From positions 124,001-188,000 of the forward strand of contig NW_027013587.1 in assembly GCF_036934945.1 (NCBI RefSeq): a DNA stretch of 64,000 nt, in the 5' to 3' direction. The first letter of the stretch is position 1; each line of letters opens with the position of its first letter. This DNA is from Oncorhynchus masou masou. Its lineage: Eukaryota > Chordata > Actinopteri > Salmoniformes > Salmonidae. A program made the translations under genes and the position numbers. Below the pieces are notes generated by a model, which was given only the letters and a program-made list of their open reading frames with translations, did not search any database and was not told where the DNA came from. Positions 1 to 10,800 of the stretch are shown piece by piece.

Positions 1-840
1 CGAGGCTTCTCCTCTCTGCCTTTAACAGGGTTCTGTTGCTCCCCAACTGTCTGTGGCTGAGGCTTCTCCTCTCTGCCTTTAACAGGGTTCTGTTGCTCCC
101 CAACTGTCTGTGGCTGAAGCCTCTTCCTGTCCTTCTTCTGCTTCTTCTTCCTTGTCTCAGTGTTACCATGACTCTGTCTGGAGACTGGAGGGAGGAGTCA
201 CCAGGTCCTCCTCCTTGTCTCAGTGTTACCATGACTCTGTCTGGAGACTGGAGGGAGGAGTCACCAGGTCCTCCTCCTTGTCTCAGTGTTACCATGACTC
301 TGTCTGGAGACTGGAGGAGTCACCAGGTCCTCCTCCTTGTCTCAGTGTTACCATGACTCTGTCTGGAGACTGGAGGAGTCACCAGGTCCTCCTCCTTGTC
401 TCAGTGTTACCATGACTCTGTCTGGAGACTGGAGGAGTCACCAGGTCCTCCTCCTTGTCTCAGTGTTACCATGACTCTGTCTGGAGACTGGAGGAGTCAC
501 CAGGTCCTCCTCCTCCTGTCTCAGTGTTACCATGACTCTGTCTGGAGACTGGAGGGAGTCACCAGGTCCTCTTCCTTGTCTCAGTGTTACCATGACTCTG
601 TCTGGAGACTGGAGGAGTCACCAGGTCCTCCTCCTTGTCTCAGTGTTACCATGACTCTGCCTGGAGACTGGAGGGAGGAGTCACCAGGTCCTCCTCCTTG
701 TCTCAGTGTTACCATGACTCTGTCTAGAGACTGGAGGAGTCACCAGGTCCTCCTCCTTGTCTCAGTGTTACCATGACTCTGTCTGGAGACTGGAGGAGTC
801 ACCAGGTCCTCCTCCTTGTCTCAGTGTTACCATGACTCTG
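1..840. repeat. Pre-gap minisatellites (57 bp, then 59/63 bp)
   Basis: Positions 1-125 hold about two units of a 57-bp repeat containing CTTTAACAGGGTTCTGTTGC. From about 150 to 840 a 59-bp repeat, with 63-bp variants carrying an extra GGAG, runs to the edge of the gap; its core is CTCAGTGTTACCATGACTCT. Neither family recurs elsewhere in the window, although the other gene copies are complete at this level. Open frames here come only from the repeat period and show no coding signal. The segment may be sequence further upstream of copy A, or an unrelated piece joined across the gap. Confidence 0.9.
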
Positions 841-1340
841 NNNNNNNNNNNNNNNNNNNNNNNNNNNNNNNNNNNNNNNNNNNNNNNNNNNNNNNNNNNN
901 NNNNNNNNNNNNNNNNNNNNNNNNNNNNNNNNNNNNNNNNNNNNNNNNNNNNNNNNNNNNNNNNNNNNNNNNNNNNNNNNNNNNNNNNNNNNNNNNNNNN
1001 NNNNNNNNNNNNNNNNNNNNNNNNNNNNNNNNNNNNNNNNNNNNNNNNNNNNNNNNNNNNNNNNNNNNNNNNNNNNNNNNNNNNNNNNNNNNNNNNNNNN
1101 NNNNNNNNNNNNNNNNNNNNNNNNNNNNNNNNNNNNNNNNNNNNNNNNNNNNNNNNNNNNNNNNNNNNNNNNNNNNNNNNNNNNNNNNNNNNNNNNNNNN
1201 NNNNNNNNNNNNNNNNNNNNNNNNNNNNNNNNNNNNNNNNNNNNNNNNNNNNNNNNNNNNNNNNNNNNNNNNNNNNNNNNNNNNNNNNNNNNNNNNNNNN
1301 NNNNNNNNNNNNNNNNNNNNNNNNNNNNNNNNNNNNNNNN
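841..1340. other. Scaffold gap of 500 N
   Basis: Exactly 500 undetermined bases. The round number suggests a placeholder of unknown true size. It hides exons 1-5 of copy A, if they exist, and most of its intron 5 array. Confidence 0.99.
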
Positions 1341-1578
1341 GGCCACTTCACTGCCTTCTGAGACTGTCGGCCACTTCACTGCCTTCTGAGACTGTCAGCC
1401 ACTTCACTGCCTTCTCGGCCTGTCGGCCACTTCACTGCCTTCTCGGCCTGTCGGCCACTTCACTGCCTTCTCGGCCTGTCGGCCACTTCACTGCCTTCTG
1501 AGACTGTCGGCCACTTCACTGCCTTCTGAGACTGTCGACCACTTCACTGCCTTCAGAGACTGTCGACCACTTCACTGC
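1341..1578. repeat. Intron 5 28-bp minisatellite, copy A (partial)
   Basis: About eight units of a 28-bp repeat containing GGCCACTTCACTGCCTTC remain after the gap. Unit variants differ in the middle: GAGACTGTC versus CGGCCTGTC. The array ends about 60 bp upstream of the exon 6 acceptor, as in every other copy. Confidence 0.9.
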
Positions 1579-1639
1579 TGACGTGAAACAAACAGAACGC
1601 TGTTGCTAGCATTCTAACGTTCACAATCCATTTCCCCAG

Positions 1640-1822
1640 GGCCTCAATGCTGCCCAGTGTGTGGACAGGACGTCCCTACAGAGCAGGCTCTGAGAAAACA
1701 CCTACAGGCACACATGGGGGAGGACCTCGGTCACAACGGGGGACAGGAAGACGGGGAGGAGGAAGTTGGTGGTCTGATCAATTCTGATGGAGAGGACGTT
1801 GGCTGGGACCCTTCTCATCGTA
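1640..1822 (+). CDS. Exon 6 of copy A: finger 10 plus acidic tail
   Basis: The acceptor TTTCCCCAG precedes GGCCTCAATGC and the donor is A|GTAAGTGG. The exon encodes a finger with both Cys and both His present at normal spacing (CPVC, 12 residues, H-LQA-H), but the usual Phe of the hydrophobic core is missing, so folding or DNA contact may be weak. A Glu/Gly-rich stretch with EEEVGGLINSDGEDVGW follows. Copy A has QDV where the other copies have QDL after CG. Confidence 0.85.
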
Positions 1823-4800
1823 GTAAGTGGAGGCAGATTATTTGTCCCTATTGGCTCCCTATGTAGTGCACTACTTTACCCTGAGATACATCCCTAATGG
1901 CACCCTATTCCCTACGTAGTGCACTACTTCACCCTAATATACATCCCTAATGGCCCCCTATTCCCTATGTAGTGCACTACTTCACCCTAATATACATAGT
2001 GCACTACTTTACCCTGTGATACATCCCTAATGGCCCCCTATTCCCTACATAGTGCACTACTTTACCCTGAGATACATCCCTAATGGCACCCTATTCCCTA
2101 CGTAGTGCACTACTTCACCCTAATATACATCCCTAATGGCCCCCTATTCCCTATGTAGTGCACTACTTCACCCTAATATACATAGTGCACTACTTTACCC
2201 TGTGATACATCCCTAATGGCACCCTGTTCCCTACATAGTGCACTACTTTACCCTGTGATTCATATATAACGGCAACCTATTCCCTACGTAGACCATCCAT
2301 CCTTCCATCAAATGATAAACATGAGAGAGTCCTGTCCATGGTCCTGGTAGTCTCATTATAACCCATAATACCAACCTCTCTACAGGAGTCCTGGTAGTCT
2401 CATTATAACCCATAATACCAACCTCTCTCTACAGGAGTCCTGGTAGTCTCATTATAACCCATAATACCAACCTCTCTCTACAGGAGTCCTGGTAGTCTCA
2501 TTATAACCCATAATACCAACCTCTCTCTACAGGAGTCCTGGTAGTCTCATTATAACCCATAATACCAACTCTCTCTACAGGAGTCCTGGTAGTCTCATTA
2601 TAACCCATAATACCAACCTCTCTCTACAGGAGTCCTAGTAGTCTCATTATAACCCATAATACCAACCTCTCTCTACAGGAGTCCTGGTAGTCTCATTATA
2701 ACCCATAATACCAACCTCTCTCTACAGGAGTCCTGGTAGTCTCATTATAACCCATAATACCAACCTCTCTCTACAGGTGAGAGTCCTGTCCATGGCTCTG
2801 GTAGTGAAGGAGGAAGTCCCCCTAAATCACACATCAACAAGGTGGGAGACATTAATGACCAACATTTCAGGTCTGGAACCTAATGTAAAGCTTTCAGGTC
2901 TGGAACCTCATGTAAAGCTTTCAGGTCTGGAACCTCATGTAAAGCTTTCAGGTCTGGAACCTCATGTAAAGCTTTCAGGTCTGGAACCTCATGTATAAAG
3001 CTTTCAGGTCTGGAACCTCATGTATAAAGCTTTCAGGTCTGGAACCTCATGTATAAAGCTTTCAGGTCTGGAACCTCATGTATAAAGCTTTCAGGTCTGG
3101 AACCTCATGTATAAAGCTTTCAGGTCTGGAACCTCATGTATAAAGCTTTCAGGTCTGGAACCTCATGTAAAGCTTTCAGGTCTGGAACCTCATGTAAAGC
3201 TTTCAGGTCTGGAACCTCATGTATAAAGCTTTCAGGTCTGGAACCTCATGTAAAGCTTTCAGGTCTGGAACCTAATGTATAAAGCTTTCAGGTCTGGAAC
3301 CTCATGTAAAGCTTTCAGGTCTGGAACCTCATGTATAAAGCTTTCAGGTCTGAAACCTCATGTAAAGCTTTCAGTTCTGGAACCTCATGTAAAGCTTTCA
3401 GGTCTGGAACCTCATGTAAAGCTTTCAGGTCTGGAACCTCATGTAAAGCTTTCAGGTCTGGAACCTCATGTAAAGCTTTCAGGTCTGGAACCTCATGTAA
3501 AGCTTTCAGGTCTGGAACCTCATGTAAAGCTTTCAGGTCTGGAACCTCATGTAAAGCTTTCAGGTCTGGAACCTCATGTAAAGCTTTCAGGTCTGGAACC
3601 TCATGTAAAGCTTTCAGGTCTGGAACCTCATGTATAAAGCTTTCAGGTCTGGAACCTCATGTATAAAGCTTTCAGGTCTGGAACCTCATGTATAAAGCTT
3701 TCAGGTCTGGAACCTCATGTAAAGCTTTCAGGTCTGGAATCTCATGTAAAGCTTTCAGGTCTGGAACCTCATGTAAAGCTTTCAGGTCTGGAACCTCATG
3801 TATAAAGCTTTCAGGTCTGGAACCTCATGTACAGCTTTCAGGTCTTGAAAGGATTGAACAGAAGTCTTTCTTGTATTGTGTTTATAAATAGAGTTCTGAC
3901 ATGATTAATGATGTTGTTATGTTTTCATTGTAGGATCCTGGTCACCAATCCAGCACCAAAGCTATAGAGTCTCAGGGTCCCGATCCAAGACATGAGGAGG
4001 ACATCACTCAAACACCTGGGATGAACATTCATATTGTCGAAGAGGAGAAGGAGGAAGTAAAAGAGGAGGATGAAGTTGGTGGTTTCATCAATTATGAAGG
4101 AGAAGAATTTAACTGGGATTCTGTTCAACATAGTAAGTGGAGGCAGAACTCTGTTCTTTAGTTGACTGGGGTTCTGTTCAACATAGTAAGTGGAGGCAGA
4201 ACTCTGTTCTTTAGTTGACTGGGGTTCTGTTCAACATAGTAAGTGGAGGCAGAATACTGTTCTTTAGTTGACTGGGGTTCTGTTCAACATAGTAAGTGGA
4301 GGCAGAACTCTGTTCTTTAGTTGACTGGGGTTCTGTTCAACATAGTAAGTGGAGGCAGAACTCTGTTCTTTAGTTGACTGGGGTTCTGTTCAACATAGTA
4401 AGTGGAGGCAGAACACTGTTCTTTAGTTGACTGGGGTTCTGTTCAACATAGTAAGTGGAGGCAGAACACTGTTCTTTAGTTGACTGGGGTTCTGTTCAAC
4501 ATAGTAAGTGGAGGTAGAACACTGTTCTTTAGTTGACTGGGGTTCTGTTCAACATAGTAAGTGGAGGCAGAAGTCTGTTCTTTAGTTGACTGGGGTTCTG
4601 TTCAACATAGTAAGTGGAGGCAGAACACTGACTGTTCTTTAGTTGACTGGGGTTCTGTTCAACATAGTAAGTGGAGGCAGAACACTGTTCTTTAGTTGAC
4701 TGGGGTAGTGTTCAACATAGTAAGTGGAGGTAGAACACTGTTCTTTAGTTGACTGGGGTTCTGTTCAACATAGTAAGTGGAGGCAGAACACTGTTCTTTA

Positions 4801-7800
4801 GTTGACTGGGGTTCTGTTGAACATAGTAAGTGGAGGTAGTGTTCTTTAGTTGACTGGGGTTCTGTTCAACATAGTAAGTGGAGGCAGAACACTGTTCTTT
4901 AGTTGACTGGGGTTCTGTTCAACATAGTAAGTGGAGGCAGAACACTGTTCTTTAGTTGACTGGGGTTCTGTTAAACATAGTAAGTGGAGGTAGAACACTG
5001 TTCTTTAGTTGACTGGGGTTCTGTTCAACATAGTAAGTGGAGGCAGAACACTGTTCTTTAGTTGACTGGGGTTCTGTTCAACATAGTAAGTGGAGGCAGA
5101 ACACTGTTCTTTAGTTGACTGGGGTTCTGTTCAACATAGTAAGTGGAGGCAGAACACTGTTCTTTAGTTGACTGGGGTTCTGTTCAACATAGTAAGTGGA
5201 GGCAGAACACTGTTCTTTAGTTGACTGGGGTTCTGTTCAACATAGTAAGTGGAGGCAGAACACTGACTGTTCTTTAGTTGACTGGGGTTCTGTTCAACAT
5301 AGTAAGTGGAGGCAGAAGTCTGTTCTTTAGTTGACTGGGGTTCTGTTCAACATAGTAAGTGGAGTTTGAACTCTGTTCTTTAGTTGACTGGGGTTCTGTT
5401 CAACATAGTAAGTGGAGGCAGAACACTGTTCTTTAGTTGACTGGGGTTCTGTTCAACATAGTAAGTGGAGGTAGAACACTGTTCTTTAGTTGACTGGGGT
5501 TCTGTTCAACATAGTAAGTGGAGGCAGAACACTGTTCTTTAGTTGACTGGGGTTCTGTTCAACATAGTAAGTGGAGGTAGTGTTCTTTAGTTGACTGGGA
5601 TTCTGTTCAACATAGTAAGTGGAGGCAGAACACTGTTCTTTAGTTGACTGGGGTTCTGTTCAACATAGTAAGTGGAGGCAGAACACTGTTCTTTAGTTGA
5701 CTGGGGTTCTGTTAAACATAGTAAGTGGAGGTAGAACACTGTTCTTTAGTTGACTGGGGTTCTGTTCAACATAGTAAGTGGAGGCAGAACACTGTTCTTT
5801 AGTTGACTGGGGTTCTGTTCAACATAGTAAGTGGAGGCAGAACACTGTTCTTTAGTTGACTGGGGTTCTGTTCAACATAGTAAGTGGAGTTTGAACTCTG
5901 TTCTTTAGTTGACTGGGGTTCTGTTCAACATAGTAAGTGGAGGCAGAACACTGTTCTTTAGTTGACTGGGGTTCTGTTCAACATAGTAAGTGGAGGTAGT
6001 GTACTTTAGTTGACTGGAATTCTGTTCACCATAGTAAGTGGAGGCAGAACACTGTTCTTTAGTTGACTGGGGTTCTGTTCAACATAGTAAGTGGAGGCAG
6101 AACACTGACTGTTCTTTAGTTGACTGGGGTTCTGTTCAACATAGTAAGTGGAGGCAGAAGTCTGTTCTTTAGTTGACTGGGTTTCTGTTCAACATAGTAA
6201 GTGGAGTTTGAACTCTGTTCTTTAGTTGACTGGGGTTCTGTTCAACATAGTAAGTGGAGGCAGAACACTGTTCTTTAGTTGACTGGGGTTCTGTTCAACA
6301 TAGTAAGTGGGGGCAGAACACTGTTCTTTAGTTGACTGGGGTTCTGTTAAACATAGTAAGTGGAGGTAGAACACTGTTCTTTAGTTGACTGGGGTTCTGT
6401 TCAACATAGTAAGTGGAGGCAGAACACTGTTCTTTAGTTGACTGGGGTTCTGTTCAACATAGTAAGTGGGGGCAGAACACTGTTCTTTAGTTGACTGGGG
6501 TTCTGTTCAACATAGTAAGTGGAGGCAGAACACTGTTCTTTAGTTGACTGGGGTTCTGTTCAACATAGTAAGTGGAGGTAGTGTTCTTTAGTTGACTGGG
6601 ATTCTGTTCAACATAGTAAGTGGAGGCAGAACACTGTTCTTTAGTTGACTGGGGTTCTGTTCAACATAGTAAGTGGAGGCAGAACACTGTTCTTTAGTTG
6701 ACTGGGGTTCTGTTAAACATAGTAAGTGGAGGTAGAACACTGTTCTTTAGTTGACTGGGGTTCTGTTCAACATAGTAAGTGGAGGCAGAACACTGTTCTT
6801 TAGTTGACTGGGGTTCTGTTCAACATAGTAAGTGGAGGCAGAACACTGTTCTTTAGTTGACTGGGGTTCTGTTCAACATAGTAAGTGGAGGCAGAACACT
6901 GTTCTTTAGTTGACTGGGGTTCTGTTCAACATAGTAAGTGGAGGCAGAACACTGTTCTTTAGTTGACTGGGGTTCTGTTCAACATAGTAAGTGGAGGCAG
7001 AACACTGTTCTTTAGTTGACTGGGGTTCTGTTCAACATAGTAAGTGGAGGCAGAACACTGTTCTTTAGTTGACTGGGGTTCTGTTCAACATAGTAAGTGG
7101 AGGCAGAACACTGTTCTTTAGTTGACTGGGGTTCTGTTCAACATAGTAAGTGGAGGCAGAACACTGACTGTTCTTTAGTTGACTGGGGTTCTGTTCAACA
7201 TAGTAAGTGGAGGCAGAACACTGACTGTTCTTTAGTTGACTGGGGTTCTGTTCAACATAGTAAGTGGAGTTTGAACTCTGTTCTTTAGTTGACTGGGGTT
7301 CTGTTCAACATAGTAAGTGGAGGCAGAACACTGTTCTTTAGTTGACTGGGGTTCTGTTAAACATAGTAAGTGGAGGTAGAACACTGTTCTTTAGTTGACT
7401 GGGGTTCTGTTCAACATAGTAAGTGGAGGCAGAACACTGTTCTTTAGTTGACTGGGGTTCTGTTCAACATAGTAAGTGGAGGCAGAACACTGTTCTTTAG
7501 TTGACTGGGGTTCTGTTTACATTTACATTTAAGTCATTTAGCAGACGCTCTTATCCAGAGCGACTTACATTCAACATAGTAAGTGGAGGCAGAACACTGT
7601 TCTTTAGTTGACTGGGGTTCTGTTCAACATAGTAAGTGGAGGCAGAACACTGTTCTTTAGTTGACTGGGGTTCTGTTCAACATAGTAAGTGGAGGTAGAA
7701 CACTGTTCTTTAGTTGACTGGGGTTCTGTTCAACATAGTAAGTGGAGGCAGAACACTGTTCTTTAGTTGACTGGGGTTCTGTTCAACATAGTAAGTGGAG

Positions 7801-10800
7801 GTAGTGTACTTTAGTTGACTGGAATTCTGTTCACCATAGTAAGTGGAGGCAGAACACTGTTCTTTAGTTGACTGGGGTTCTGTTCAACATAGTAAGTGGA
7901 GGCAGAACACTGACTGTTCTTTAGTTGACTGGGGTTCTGTTCAACATAGTAAGTGGAGGCAGAAGTCTGTTCTTTAGTTGACTGGGTTTCTGTTCAACAT
8001 AGTAAGTGGAGTTTGAACTCTGTTCTTTAGTTGACTGGGGTTCTGTTCAACATAGTAAGTGGAGGCAGAACACTGTTCTTTAGTTGACTGGGGTTCTGTT
8101 CAACATAGTAAGTGGGGGCAGAACACTGTTCTTTAGTTGACTGGGGTTCTGTTAAACATAGTAAGTGGAGGTAGAACACTGTTCTTTAGTTGACTGGGGT
8201 TCTGTTCAACATAGTAAGTGGAGGCAGAACACTGTTCTTTAGTTGACTGGGGTTCTGTTCAACATAGTAAGTGGAGGTAGTGTTCTTTAGTTGACTGGGA
8301 TTCTGTTCAACATAGTAAGTGGAGGCAGAACACTGTTCTTTAGTTGACTGGGGTTCTGTTCAACATAGTAAGTGGAGGCAGAACACTGTTCTTTAGTTGA
8401 CTGGGGTTCTGTTAAACATAGTAAGTGGAGGTAGAACACTGTTCTTTAGTTGACTGGGGTTCTGTTCAACATAGTAAGTGGAGGCAGAACACTGTTCTTT
8501 AGTTGACTGGGGTTCTGTTCAACATAGTAAGTGGAGGCAGAACACTGTTCTTTAGTTGACTGGGGTTCTGTTCAACATAGTAAGTGGAGGCAGAACACTG
8601 TTCTTTAGTTGACTGGGGTTCTGTTCAACATAGTAAGTGGAGGCAGAACACTGTTCTTTAGTTGACTGGGGTTCTGTTCAACATAGTAAGTGGAGGCAGA
8701 ACACTGTTCTTTAGTTGACTGGGGTTCTGTTCAACATAGTAAGTGGAGGCAGAACACTGTTCTTTAGTTGACTGGGGTTCTGTTCAACATACTAAGTGGA
8801 GGCAGAACACTGACTGTTCTTTAGTTGACTGGGGTTCTGTTCAACATAGTAAGTGGAGGTAGTGTTCTTTAGTTGACTGGGATTCTGTTCAACATAGTAA
8901 GTGGAGGCAGAACACTGTTCTTTAGTTGACTGGGGTTCTGTTAAACATAGTAAGTGGAGGTAGAACACTGTTCTTTAGTTGACTGGGGTTCTGTTCAACA
9001 TAGTAAGTGGAGGCAGAACACTGTTCTTTAGTTGACTGGGGTTCTGTTCAACATAGTAAGTGGGGGCAGAACACTGTTCTTTAGTTGACTGGGTTTCTGT
9101 TCAACATAGTAAGTGGAGGCAGAACACTGTTCTTTAGTTGACTGGGGTTCTGTTCAACATAGTAAGTGGAGGCAGAACACTGTTCTTTAGTTGACTGGGG
9201 TTCTGTTCAACATAGTAAGTGGAGGCAGAACACTGACTGTTCTTTAGTTGACTGGGGTTCTGTTCAACATAGTAAGTGGAGTTTGAACTCTGTTCTTTAG
9301 TTGACTGGGGTTCTGTTCAACATAGTAAGTGGAGGCAGAACACTCTTCTTTAGTTGACTGGGGTTCTGTTCAACATAGTAAGTGGAGGCAGAAGTCTGTT
9401 CTTTAGTTGACTGGGGTTATGTTCAACATATTAAGTGGAGGCAGAACACTGTTCTTTAGTTGAATGGGGTTCTGTTCAACATAGTAAGTGGAGGCAGAAC
9501 ACTGACTGTTCTTTAGTTGACTGGGGTTCTGTTCAACATAGTAAGTGGAGTTTGAACTCTGTTCTTTAGTTGACTGGGGTTCTGTTCAACATAGTAAGTG
9601 GAGGCAGAACACTGTTCTTTAGTTGACTGGGGTTCTGTTCAACATAGTAAGTGGAGGTAGTGTTCTTTAGTTGACTGGGATTCTGTTCAACATAGTAAGT
9701 GGAGGCAGAACACTGTTCTTTAGTTGACTGGGGTTCTGTTCAACATAGTAAGTGGAGGTAGAACACTGTTCTTTAGTTGACTGGGGTTCTGTTCAACATA
9801 GTAAGTGGAGGCAGAACACTGTTCTTTAGTTGACTGGGGTTCTGTTCAACATAGTAAGTGGAGGTAGTGTTCTTTAGTTGACTGGGATTCTGTTCAACAT
9901 AGTAAGTGGAGGCAGAACACTGACTGTTCTTTAGTTGACTGGGGTTCTGTTCAACATAGTAAGTGGAGGCAGAAGTCTGTTCTTTAGTTGACTGGGGTTC
10001 TGTTCAACATAGTAAGTGGAGGTAGAACACTGTTCTTTAGTTGACTGGGGTTCTGTTCAACATAGTAAGTGGAGGCAGAACACTGTTCTTTAGTTGACTG
10101 GGGTTCTGTTCAACATAGTAAGTGGAGGTAGTGTTCTTTAGTTGACTGGGATTCTGTTCAACATAGTAAGTGGAGGCAGAAGACTGTTCTTTAGTTGACT
10201 GGGGTTCTGTTCAACATAGTAAGTGGAGGCAGAACACTGTTCTTTAGTTGACTGGGGTTCTGTTCAACATAGTAAGTGGAGGTAGTGTTCTTTAGTTGAC
10301 TGGGATTCTGTTCAACATAGTAAGTGGAGGCAGAAGACTGTTCTTTAGTTGACTGGGGTTCTGTTCAACATAGTAAGTGGAGGCAGAACACTGTTCTTTA
10401 GTTGACTGGGGTTCTGTTCAACATAGTAAGTGGAGGCAGAACACTGTTCTTTAGTTGACTGGGGTTCTGTTCAACATAGTAAGTGGAGGTAGAACACTGT
10501 TCTTTAGTTGACTGGGGTTCTGTTCAACATAGTAAGTGGAGGCAGAACACTGTTCTTTAGTTGACTGGGGTTCTGTTCAACATAGTAAGTGGAGGCAGAA
10601 CACTGTTCTTTAGTTGACTGGGGTTCTGTTCAACATAGTAAGTGGAGTTTGAACTCTGTTCTTTAGTTGACTGGGGTTCTGTTCAACATAGTAAGTGGAG
10701 GCAGAACACTCTTCTTTAGTTGACTGGGGTTCTGTTCAACATAGTAAGTGGAGGCAGAAGTCTGTTCTTTAGTTGACTGGGGTTATGTTCAACATATTAA

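Noticed and set aside
2861..2870. TTTCAG|GTCTGG as the exon 7 donor or as a series of donors in intron 7
   Set aside because: It would exit in phase 2, while exon 8 needs phase 0 (phase 1 or 2 entry soon meets a stop). AAG|GTGGGA at 2841 gives the right phase in all copies.
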